Shown in pieces: positions 35,172-46,200 of a stretch of DNA of 64,000 nt (position 1 is the stretch's first letter; each line of letters opens with the position of its first letter). The stretch is from Stemphylium vesicarium. Lineage: Eukaryota > Ascomycota > Dothideomycetes > Pleosporales > Pleosporaceae. The stretch is taken from positions 181,683-245,682 of the forward strand of contig QXCR01000024.1 of NCBI GenBank assembly GCA_004380135.1. Direction: 5' to 3'. The notes below the pieces were generated by a model. The model was not told where the DNA came from. It did no database searches and saw only the letters and a program-made list of their open reading frames with translations. The position numbers and the translations under genes are program-made.

Positions 35172-36863
35172 ATGAGGTTTTCTGACAGCTATTGGATCGG
35201 CGCCCTTGTCACGGTCTTCGCAAGAGTCTCTGCCCTAGATGCCTTCGAGCCGGCCAACTTGAACATTACGGAAGCACTCTCAAACAACGGCGTTAATGTT
35301 TCGGCTATATCCGAACTGGGCGACCTCACAGAACAATCATCGATAGCGGGTTGCTCAATAGCTGTGTGTTGCACGTTATCGGTCGCATCAGCCAGTCACT
35401 AAACAACTCGACAGTGCGGCTCTCTCGAAACCATCTTTGGGCGTTCAAAGGTCTGCAAGGCCGCGCCAACAACTTACTGGTCTCAGTAGCAGCTCAATAT
35501 AGAACCATACTGCACTTTCACTCCAACGGCTTCCCTCGAGGTGTCGACTCTAGTTTTGCTCACGCGCCTGACGCAATGTCCGTTCGCTGTCAAGAGCGGA
35601 GGCCATGCTGCTTTTGAGGCATCGAACATCGAGGGAGGCATCACGGTAGACACTTTGCACATGAATGAGCTGAAACTACCTGCGGATAAGAAGGCCGTTG
35701 CTGTTGGGCCGGGCAACCGATGGAAGGCGGTATATGACTACCTGATCCCCTACGATCTCGTGGTCATCGGAGGAAGGGCAAGAGAGCACAACATCCTGGC
35801 TTGAACACAATCGGCTAACACGAGGCAGGCCTCGGACGTTGGAGTTGGCGGCCTTACGCTCGGCGGAGGCATCAGTCATCACACTAACGGGTATGGCCTA
35901 GCATGTGACAACATTGCCTCATTTGAGCTGGTCACTGCATCAGGAATCATCCTCAAAGTGGGCGAGAAGACGTACCCGGATCTATACTGGGCTCTCCGAG
36001 GTGGCGGTAATAACTTTGGTATCATTACAAGCTTCAATTACGAAACGCTTTCACAAGGGCTCATGTTCGCCAGCAAACGCCAATACAACGCCACATACAC
36101 CCCCGCCCTATTTGATGCTTTCGGAAGCGCCATTGATGCGGCTGAGACGGACACCAAAGCCGCACATTTCGTTGCTGTCGCGTACAATTCCGGGTACAAG
36201 ATCGCCTCTACCGAATACGAATACTTTGAGCCCGTCGATCCATCACACCCGCCAGCCATCCTCAAAGAATACCTCTCTATCCCTCCAATGAACGATGACA
36301 CAAGGAATACGACTTTAGCCAACACGACTCTAGGGCTGACACAAAGCATTCCAGCTGGTCACCGCACGACGATGTGGTCGCAGTCATTCAAAGTCAACAC
36401 CGAACTGATGAAGTGGATGAGCAACCACCTTTTCGAAGTTGAACCCAACGTCCCAGCTGGCGCACCCACAATCTCCTTCCAAGCATTCACCAAGCCCGCT
36501 CTCAAGGCTATGCAGAGAAAGCGCGGCAACACGCTCGGCCTATACCCCGACGATGGCCCTTTCTTCCACGTTCTGTTCTACATGTCCTGGACCAATGAAG
36601 AAGATGACAAGTCCATCTACAAGATAGCGCAGGACTTCATGGCAGCTTCGATCGAGAAGGCGAAGGAACTTGGCGCTTATAATAAGTACATGTACATGCC
36701 GTATAGCAGCCCATACCAACCGGTTATTTCTGGCTACGGAGAGGCCAACCTCGCGAGACTAAATAAGATCGCGAAGAAGTATGATCCTTTGGGTGTCTCT
36801 CAGAGACTGCAGCCGGGGTACTTCAAGCTCCACGGTGCAGCGCGATTTGGAGAAGTCATATAG
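35172..36863 (+). pseudogene. Secreted FAD-linked oxidase (BBE/vanillyl-alcohol-oxidase fold) with a premature stop
   Basis: Exons 35172-35363, 35415-35777 and 35829-36863 would code for 529 residues. A signal peptide starts the protein. The FAD-binding type-2 domain shows PFAVKSGGHAAFEASN (SGGH motif), GGLTLGGGISHHTNGYG and CDNIASFELVTASG, and the C-terminal substrate domain ends near YMPYSSPYQPVISGYGE. The second intron (35778-35828) appears to use a GC donor (AGG|GCAAGA) with a GCTAAC branch site and a GGCAG acceptor. An in-frame TAG at 35487-35489 interrupts a YWSQ-stop-QLNIEPYC context where relatives carry glutamine; it is one CAG-to-TAG change. The rest of the frame is intact, so the loss is recent or is a sequencing error. 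Intact relatives oxidise sugars, alcohols or secondary metabolites. Confidence 0.82.
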
Positions 36864-38182
36864 AAGCTACGGTCAATAACATAGACACGTTATTTACAGG
36901 ATGTGCGGGTGCTGGACCCAGCAAAGCGCTCCCTAGCAATGAAACCCAGCAAAAGTATCGGACATCATTGCCAACTCACCATTTGCTCGCAACCAAACAT
37001 GATACCACCATTCCATCTCTTCAACCCCAGCAACTACCTCTAGTGCAACATACAAGTTGGGCATCAAATGCCCTTCTCTCAGACCAAAATCCAACCCAAC
37101 CTAACTACCCCAACAAGCAACCACCATACTTCCCTTCGTCGCGCTTCCCGCGCACCACCGACCAAAACTCCGGTACTCAGCCTCACCCTGTACATCTCCT
37201 CGGTACCAGTCCCAGTTTCCAGACCCCCAATACCCCAAAGAAGCAAACTAGATTCCAGACCCTTATCTTCCAGACCCCTGGTACAGCGGGAGCTGCGGAA
37301 TCAGCGGCTCTGCGCATTTATTTTTCGCTCTCGACCGCGGCGTTCGCCTGGGATGTGGTAGCGCTTCTGGGTGGTAGATCTAGGCTATTTTGCTGGCTAG
37401 TGAGGCTGATGTGTTGGTATGAAACAGAGTTTCGCGTTATAGCCGCGCCGCGCTGGAACTGAGCGATAAGAACACGTGGGTAGAGCGGGTGATGGGTATT
37501 GAAGGATTGTGATGTGCCACGTCGATGGCGAGGACCATGGGAATTTGGGGGAAGGGGAAGAGGCGGTGTAGGAAGGGTAGGGGAGAGGCGGTACCGGGCG
37601 GTTCGGGCGCGATGTTTCGATGATACAATAAAACTCAAGCTTGCCGTGTGCTGCAGTATGTCGGAATCAAGGTAAACGTCACTGAATTCATTATGCTGTG
37701 AAGAAAATAGTTGATTGTGCGCGTAAACGATAAGATAAAAGCTAATGATAGAAAGTATCTCAAAAAAAGAAGAACAGTTTCGCTAGTTTCGCTATGCAAG
37801 GATGTTTTCGCAATTGAATGCCTTTGTCGCTCTCTTTCTAGAATCAGAAGAATTGGTTTCCCTCAATACATACATACGCTCGAAAACGAAGGGGAAGAAG
37901 AAGAAACAAGAATAAGAATGAACGCCATGTTTCCCCCCAAAGTTCCGGTTTCGTGTCATTAAGTGTCGTAGCAATATTTCGATTGAGAATGCTTGTTGTT
38001 CGTGTCGTGTCTTGTGGGACTGTATGTTGTCGTGGTGTGCAAGTGCAGGTACCTGCGCTTGGAGAGCGGAAGTCTCTTATTAGGCATGGCGGTAGGCGAC
38101 GTTCTTAACTCGTCGGGATGAGTTGCCTGGCATGTGTTGGTGGTGAAGTTGCATAGAGGTATGCAAGATCCTTGGTTGTTGA
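36864..38182. other. Intergenic, no gene seen
   Basis: About 1.3 kb. A plus-strand open frame (36968-37462) rich in Pro, Gln and Thr has no motif and looks like chance. The part around 37.7-37.95 kb is A-rich. Confidence 0.45.
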
Positions 38183-38457
38183 TCAAGCTTCGGTAGTGGG
38201 GCTAGCCGGGTTGGAGAAGTTTGGCGTCTCAGGCGCAGAGTAGGTCTGGGCAATGGGTTCGCAAACATTGCGGTGCGTCTTCCAGTCCGACTTTTGGCAG
38301 GACTTGTCGCAGTAGTATGCTGCCTTGCAGCGAGAGCAGCGGCGGCGAGCTGGTTGGCCAGAGCATGTTGTGCAAGCTGTTGTGCGTTAGTACAAGGTCT
38401 CCAGGACAAGCGTGTGTGAAGCGCGTGAGATAAACATGTCGTGGTGTTAGGCCTCAT
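38183..38457 (-). CDS. Very small MYND-type zinc-finger protein, two exons
   Basis: Exon 1 is only 22 bp (38457-38436) and exon 2 is 38376-38183. The 59-bp intron has a GTTTAT donor, a perfect TACTAAC branch site and a CAACAG acceptor. The product is 71 residues and consists of little more than one MYND finger: CTTCSG, then RCSRCKAAYYCDKSCQKSDW and KTHRNVC, which gives the C-x2-C, C-x2-C, C-x3-C and H-x3-C ligand pattern complete. MYND fingers bind proline-rich peptides and recruit partners, often in transcription control. The downstream tail is short and Ser/Pro/Thr-rich. The weak donor leaves the tiny first exon open to question, and a longer upstream exon is possible; the finger itself is certain. 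Confidence 0.78.
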
Positions 38458-41400
38458 AGGCGGCCCCCATCTGGGTGGGTAAAGTGGATCACCACGTGCG
38501 CGCTAATACAGTACAGCCAATCAAATCGGGTTCCTGCATTGGAGCCACATGCGAAACTGGGGACTGGGGAATTGAAGATTAAACGTACGCTTGCTGGTCA
38601 AAGAGACATTGAGGCTCTCCGTGCTGGCCATCGGACGCAATGAGTGGAAAAGATCGGCGCGGTTGAAGGCCGGAGGAGGGGATGTAGAGTTGGATGTGGA
38701 CTGCGAGGCAAGAGATCCATCAGAAGAGTGTCTTGGAATGTCTGCAATACTGTCAATAAACGTCGCAATAGAAACAACCAGATGTGCGATTGTGTCCGAA
38801 AGTCCAACATACCACTCTGCGCACTATCTCTCCTGTCCATGATGGGATTCCTATTGTTCACCGCTCCATCCCTCTCGCCAAGACTCTGCGTAAACACATT
38901 CAAACAGACGCTTCGTGGTGGCATTTCCTATTCTCTTTTCGCGCGACGTATTCCTTTGGTACCGGTAAAGTTGGATGGAATGGGAAGAAAGTCCCAGGAG
39001 AAGAAGGGACCAAGGGTATTTCAAGCAAAATCTGTTCGCTGCCGAAAGTTTCGCTGAAAAGCGGTGTGAGGTGTGAGAGCACAGATCGCAAACTAGCCCA
39101 GGAACAGGCTAGAGCTTACCGAGCGCTGAAACGCGCGGTCATGTGTCTCAGCCTTGGGTTGTTTAATTCCAACGTATGGTCTTCTAGAATGCATCGTTGG
39201 GGTTGCTTTTTCTCGCAAAAGTGTGTGCTTGTTGAGAAGCTAGGGGCGCGGATGTGTTGTTTCCCACGCCCAAGTCGCGCAACTTCTGGGGCAACCGATC
39301 GAGGGGAGATCTGCAAAACAAATCTCCGATTGCTTTCAGGCCAAATCATCTTGCGCTCAAAGCACTATGATGCAACTATAAACGGAAACGGTGAGACCGC
39401 CAGATTGTGGGGTAGTCAGCCGCTGACGGCTTTCGTGGCTACTTCACGCGTGCGGGTAAGCATAGCTGATAGTATGCTGATCGTTCGCCGCCTCTTTTCG
39501 ATCATTGTCTGCGATGCATCCCTTGAATGCGACTATCACAACGCCACTGTCAGCCAAGCTGCAACTAGATCGGCGCGGAACTTCAACCCGGCATTCCCCA
39601 ACGCGGCGCGGCCAAGGACTCTTCTACAGTCGTAGAGATGAAGCCGTCTCTGGCTGAAGGTGCGCAGTGGTTATCGCCGTTCGATGACTTGATGAGCTGG
39701 AAGAAGCTGATGAAGGGTAAGCAACCGGTCAACATCGGGAGCTCCGCCGCTTATCTGAGAAAGAGCTGGAAATCAACGTTGATTCAAGTGAAAAAGACAG
39801 TTTTTATTCAGTCTGGAACAGTGATGGTCTGATCACAACCATACAGCTGCTAACGTGCGGGACCGGGCTCAGAGGATCTGTGGTAAGTGAACGTAACACA
39901 TCACGTGATGCAAGAAATCAAAATGGCTCTGGAACGTCCTGGATCGCTCCACATCGAAAAAGCAACAACCATTGTTCTAGAACAGGTCACCGACGGTCCT
40001 CAATCGGTTCCCCGATCTCGGGTGCTGAATGCACACGTGATGTCTTCACAAAAGACACCTACTGCCTAGACTGCGTGGACTTTGAGAAGCCTCTAGAAAG
40101 CGCTCTAGTCAGACGCGACAGTGGACAAGCGAGCCTGCCGGCAGAGCAGGTGTCGATTCAAACGTACCATGGATCGTTCGATGCCCAAGAGTCTGCCTTA
40201 TGGTGTTCCAATCGCGCGTATCTCAGCTGGCGTTGGAGTCGCTGCCTAGCCACTGTGCAACGGTGATGGGGCAATTGAATGGTTCGGAAGACGGCAGATC
40301 TACATCGTGGCAGTGGATCAAGTGACCAGCCGACGTTCCAGAAATTCCGAGAAGATATCGTGCCAAAAAGGTTACCGAGACGATGGCTCGGGAAATGCCT
40401 GGCACAAGGCAACTGGGACAGGCATCGTGAGAAACGTTACGTATGGCGCTCGTATATTAGGAGTTGCAAGTTCAGCTCATTCATAAAGGGTCCAGTCACG
40501 GGGAAGTCTCAAAATGTTGGACTACAAGTTAGTGCCTTTTGCCATCGCCACACTGTGGCGTCATTCTGGAGATGCAACACAAACTATCGTCAGCCGTCAT
40601 GCATCCGAGACTTGGAACAAGGCCTGCATAGTGGGAAGCGACGACACAAAGAAAGAGTCGGAATTTTGCATCATCATTTTAGCTGCATTGTGGCTGCGCA
40701 GCTGTTCGCATGTACCGCTGCTCGCTAGTTTGCACCTGTCAACGGTCATTGTGGGTGACAGTAGCGCTAGAAGCTGACCAAATTTAGCCAAGTGCTCGTA
40801 TACAGGTCAGCTGTGTCGAGAGATTGGCCGAGTTCCGCACTGAAGTGAGTGGTACTCTGAAAAGCTCGCCTTATGTACGGCGCGTGCCGAAGAGCGAGGT
40901 GAGAGCGGAGTCATAGGGCTACGCCCACCGAACCATGGACGTGCCAAATTGGGCAGCTATACACTGAATTGAGTCACAGATGGCAGAATGGCAGAATTCT
41001 GTAACCGTGGGTATAGAAAAGAAGCACGGTGTAGTGTTTCGAGTTGGTTGGATGAGAACGCACAATGAATTTTTTATTTGTTTCGTGTCCCAAATGGATA
41101 CATCGATAAACGGAGCCTTTCAGGTGCCACGTCCGGCTCGGCAGCGCGCGAACTGCTGCCAGCGCCCAGGTGGTGAAAAAGAGTCAACAGAGGCCCAATT
41201 GACGAATACGGGTGGGGCCAGAAATCCGGTCAGACAGGAAGAGAAAGGGCAGAAGCGCGATAGGGTGGATAGCGCCATGCACGTCGCGGTAGCCCGCCGG
41301 CGCGAGTGGGCTGGCAGGGTGGACAGATGAGTCTTTCGAGGCCACGCAACAAAGTGTCCAGAGTCCTGGGCGCGCCCTCGCGCTCTGCAGGTGCTGGGTG

Positions 41401-42544
41401 GTGCGCACAGAAGGGCGCGACGCAGCTACGTCGTTTTTGCACTGCCCATGGTTGGTGTAGTGCAGCGGGGCCTCCCCCAAGTAGCACCCGCCGGTGTGAA
41501 AGCATGACCACCGTAGTTGGGGGGGCAGTTTGGCAGCAAACAAGCGAAGTTGCACATGGGTAATTTTTGTATAGTGCACAATTAACAGCCACGCCGCGAT
41601 GAGCGTTAAGATGCGGGTTAGGGCGTCACAGTGCGGCAAGTGTGGCTATGCTCGAGAGTATGTAGCGGTGAGATTGAGAGTGCTGCGCAAAACCGCAGTG
41701 CGGGTGAGGGCAGTTGACGACGATCTAGGCCCAGATGGGTGTGGCGGCCGTGGCTGAAGCCTCAGGAAAACAGGCAGCAACGGCATCCCCTCAACTCGCT
41801 GCGAACGCGGATGGCGGCAGCAGGCGCAGCAGCTGGACAGTCTCGAATCCACAGATGCCAAAAGCAGCATTCGACTGGTCTCGCTCGAACGACAGCAGAC
41901 GGGCAGAGGTGTTCTGTACGCGTCGTTGGGACACGTCTCAGGAGTCGATGCGGCGGCTGTTGATGCCCTCGTCGACCCCTTCTCTAACAGCAGACACGCA
42001 CAGCGACACGGCGGCGCCAATGGCAGCGTCCTCTGGCCGTGGCCGTTGACATTTCTCTGACTGTGGGCCCAAACACGTCTCTAGCGGCGGTTCCCAAGAC
42101 ATCGTCGTCATGTACGCATCCAAGGGGAATTGTAGTCACCGCCCTCGCTAGTCGGCCATGGGGCCCTAGTCTTCACAACTAAGAGCAGCTAAACAGGCCC
42201 CTGCTGATGGACGCAGGCAACCCCGGTCTAGCTCAGGCTTCCACCCACACCCAGGATATGCGGCCGCTGCGAGTGAGGATGGACATATATTCCATGGCGC
42301 CCGCGCCCACTATGGCCCTTCAGATCACACTGACTACCACCAAACCACCACCTGCTGTCTATACACATACATTCAGCCATCCACGCTTACCACTCCCAAA
42401 CTGAACTACCACACAACCCTTGCACACCAAAGTCACTCTCACCCGGAGAGTGACTTGATCGACACAATATCTTACCTTGGCACCAACGTCACCACGGCTT
42501 CCCCAAGGTCCATACTGAAGAACTCCCCAACAAAATCACCCAAG
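38458..42544. other. Gene-poor stretch of about 4 kb
   Basis: Long open frames occur (38784-39635 without an early ATG, 40279-40728, 41184-41639 on the minus strand), but none has a recognisable motif, a good start or a protein-like composition. I see no transposon ends. The final part upstream of 42545 is the promoter and leader of the next gene. Confidence 0.4.
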
Positions 42545-43279
42545 ATGCCTTCTGCACGCAGCAACATGCCCACCGTGGTAAAGCCCGCCGTGGCCAAGAA
42601 GGACCGCGTCGTCGGCTTCTACGAGGACCCCGTCCAGTCTTTCTGCCGACCCGTCAACACTGCTGAGAGCTGGGCCGCCTACCACTTCGAGATGCACGCC
42701 AGGAAGTGTGCCCACTGCCACAACCCCTATGAAGTCCACCGCAACCACGAGCAGCTCTGTGATATCGGCCACGGCCTGGCCCAGGATGTCGCCCGCTACA
42801 TCTACCAAAAGTCCGACGGAGCCACCTACTCCACCACCGAGGAGAACAACAAGCTTGTCCGCGTCGAGATCCCAGCCGGCTACGTCGAGGTCTGCAGCCT
42901 CCTCAAGGCCATCGAGCGCAGCCTCCGCCACCGATCACGCAAGCCATTTGTCTCCATGGACCGCAGCTACTACGTAGCACCACGCTCACCACCCTCTTCC
43001 CCACGCCAACGTCACTCCGTCAAGGTTGACCAAGAGGCGAAGACCAAGACCAAGTCTTCTCGACCGAAGTCCGGTGAAATCGTAGACTGGCCTCAACACA
43101 CCACCAAGGCCAAGCGGCCACTAGCTGAGATTAGCAACACCCCCAACTCCAAGCGCGGCTCCCTCTATGAGGAGGATCTAGCTAAGCAGCGCCGGAACGC
43201 AAAGCACTACGCCGTCGAGGTCCGCGAGCCATCGACCCGGGATATCCGCGAGCACCGTTCCTCGGGCTACTACCGATGA
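42545..43279 (+). CDS. Uncharacterised putative zinc-binding protein, single exon
   Basis: A frame of 244 residues from ATG 42545; the frame is open further upstream but has no earlier ATG. Residues about 48-85 (FEMHARKCAHCHNPYEVHRN followed by HEQLC) carry a CxxC pair, several His and a final Cys in the pattern of a small zinc site. A short helical domain follows to about residue 135. The C-terminal half is disordered, basic and Ser/Pro-rich with KRPLAEISNTP and RDIREHRSSGYYR segments. The gene has the look of a conserved fungal protein of unknown function, and codon use is clean with strong preference for C-ending codons, suggesting good expression. No function is assigned. Confidence 0.85.
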   Translation: MPSARSNMPTVVKPAVAKKDRVVGFYEDPVQSFCRPVNTAESWAAYHFEMHARKCAHCHNPYEVHRNHEQLCDIGHGLAQDVARYIYQKSDGATYSTTEENNKLVRVEIPAGYVEVCSLLKAIERSLRHRSRKPFVSMDRSYYVAPRSPPSSPRQRHSVKVDQEAKTKTKSSRPKSGEIVDWPQHTTKAKRPLAEISNTPNSKRGSLYEEDLAKQRRNAKHYAVEVREPSTRDIREHRSSGYYR

Positions 43280-46200
43280 ATGACGACCTAAGACTTTCTT
43301 TGCGCCTCACGAAATGCGATCTAATGATTAATACGATTTCCACGCCAACGGTCTCCGACTACGTGCCTAGCGCCCGCCGCTGCACGGTCAAACGCTCCGA
43401 TGCCACCACTGCGTGACCCGCGGACGCTGCAAAAGCTCCGCGCCAACGCGCGCCACCACCGAATACAAATTCACCATGCCTTTTGCACGCCTTGCTTTTG
43501 CGCTGCTTCTACATGTTGGTTGGACGGTGAAGGAATAATGGGATACCCTAGAGGATATAGGCCTCCACCTTGACGGTGTTGAGGGTAATGGATGATACAC
43601 GTCGGGGTCCATGGACCCTGGATGATGCGATGGAAATGCTTGGAATGACGTGAACGGATTGGGACCAAGAGTCTAGACAGATAGCTAATAATGAGACTTT
43701 CTCCACACACTAAACATCACTGTGCCATCATGAAGTGATTTTTGCCCCAGATTACTAAGAATAATGCACAGCAGCCTCCTGACAAGTCTAGTGCCTTCGA
43801 GAGAATCGCACAGTGGACTTGGCTGCGACAAAGCGGCAGAATGCGCCTGCTCTCAGGACATGTTTGCTGCACTCAGCATCCATCTCCTGAAACACTCACA
43901 CACAAGCGACCAGCAGTGACTCCCACATTCCCATAGCTACCACACCTCGGCTGCTCCCTTCGCAGGCTGTTTCCTTTGCTACGACTCATACATGGCCAAT
44001 CGCACACCGGTACCCCTAGTCTTATCGCTACCCATGCCGCCATCATGTGGCCAGGAATATATTGATCGCCGGTGCCGAGCGCGAGGGCGTGAACAGGTTT
44101 ACTGTTGGACCCTGAAGTCTCTGCCCTATGGCGCAACACCCTCTTCATCGTAATGAGTGTCGGCGATGTTGCTTTACACTACTGTTTCGATACACCCTTT
44201 CACGATGAGACAGAGTGAGACTTGCAGCAGAAACGCACCCGTTCTCTAGTGCATTCTGCGACTACCGCGCCGACTTCGCGCAGTGTGTGCGCTCGCTCGT
44301 CTAGGCGAGGACGGCAAGTTTGTAGAGAGATTGCCAGATACCGAGCCACAAAGCCACAATCTGACATACAGGGCGCTCTCCTGCGCCGTGATGCTCCGCC
44401 CCCCAATGACCGAGATTCCGAGAAGTCAGAGAACGACATCATCGTCAGCTTAACCAGGGACTTGACCTTGTCGCTGTGACGTCTTCTGCTCTCCACCAGC
44501 CGTGTCAACGGCAGAGAAATAGCACGGAAGGATTGCGATGCGGGGCAGGGCAGACGTAAGGGTCGGAACCGAAAAGTTGGCAGCACAGTGTGATTGGCAT
44601 CAGCACTCGTCAGCATCAAGTCACAGGAACGAGGAAGAACCGTGTTGAAACAAAGGGGATTTCTCGTGTAACGGGTAATCACATGTCATCTGACACATCA
44701 ACAAGTCAACCTTACAAGCCTTGGTGGTGATAGCAGCGTATGGTGTTGCGGGGTACGCCCAGCCAGGACGCAGCGTAAGCAGCAAGTGGCGAGCCTGCGC
44801 ACCTGCGCACGCCTGCATTGCGTCGCCGGTATCTCGATCAATCGCATGCACAATTCGATAATCTCCGTCTCCGTCGCTGCTACCCGAAGTATCGTCAACG
44901 GAGACGTTGCCTGAAGTTTGTTGCAATCTACAATATTACAATAAGAAAGCCTCATAATTATGGCAAGTTCGCGATATGGGGACGATCCCCGTTCGCCCAC
45001 CGGTGATCGACCCTGTTCGTTTACGCGTCCGCCGCGGAAACACCGAATGTAATATTGTGTTTTTTCTTAGCAACGTCATACGTCACCAAGGGGAGCATAC
45101 GAGAAACTTGTTGTACGACCATGTTGGGGCGAGCAGCGCAGAAGGAAAACTGCAAAGACTCGGGGAAGGGCGAGACGGAGAATTGGGGGGCGCCGGCTGC
45201 TGCTGCATAGTCTACGCGCAATACTTTTCCCCCCACAGCTCAACAACGCCGCCGCAGGCCCTCTACATGTGAACTCCACTTGATCTATCGATAAGTGAGA
45301 TTTGGGATTCCAGAACACGGCTCCATCAAAATCGCGCATGGACAGCTGTCACCCATATCGCACAGCAGCGGATGCTAATCAGCGACAAGTCTCGTCCGGG
45401 GCGGGCATGTCCCAGCTGCAAATCACGCCCAAAGCAGACGGGGGTATGCCCGTTCGGCGCGCCGTTGCCAACAACTCCACCAGCAGCAAAGGTAGCCAAG
45501 GTACCCAACCCCGCCTTCACGGCCATCAGATCACGCATCGTGAGTGGGCTGGCGAACAGCACATCACATCGACTGTCCCAACGAAGCGAGAAACAATCGT
45601 TCCAGACCATATGTGCGTAATTCATCTTCTAGCATGCAAAATGTGGAGTTTGACCGACATCCATCATGACCGGTGCTGGAAGCGGACTAGAGCGTCGTAG
45701 TTAGTCTGCAGCTGAGGTGCAGCGCGCATGCATCGTAGCCTCACCGGTCAACGAAAGTAACCTCTTGCACAACTGCTTATTCTCAAGTAATGTACTGCGC
45801 GTACCTGAACAGCATTGTTTCCCCACAATACTCCGACGGTCTCGAATCCCCAATCTCGACTCGAGATGCGTCGTCGGACGTCCCCGGACGCAGCCTGTTT
45901 CAGAAAAGGTACATTCATTGCGCAAGCAATACTACATCGTCGTTGCCAGCTCACTGCTTCCCTCTCCGCACTTACCAAGTCCTGGCCCTGACGCTGCCCC
46001 TTTCTCCAACGTCCGGACTTTTGCCTTTGCATTGTGCATCCGTTGCTTGTTGCTTGTCTTGTCCTATTGTCCGGGTCGAGTCACTTTTCTCTTTCTTCAG
46101 CTGCTGATTATGTCGACGTGTCGACGTGTCCCTCGCTAAATACCGGGCCTGATCGCCAAACCACCAAAAAATAATTACCCGCCCGCCGCTGTGTCCGTGT

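Noticed and set aside
36968..37462. Plus-strand open frame of 164 codons downstream of the oxidase
   Set aside because: Low-complexity Pro/Gln/Thr composition and no conserved features.
38784..39635. Long plus-strand open frame of 283 codons
   Set aside because: It has no ATG in its first 110 codons, no recognisable motif and no splice or promoter context; composition looks random.
44200..44682. Minus-strand open frame of 160 codons
   Set aside because: Arg/Ser/Leu-rich without motif and no plausible gene context.
45390..45460. Cysteine cluster resembling a Zn2Cys6 transcription-factor finger (RACPSCKSR...)
   Set aside because: The spacing after the first CxxC is nine residues instead of six and the remaining cysteines are missing.
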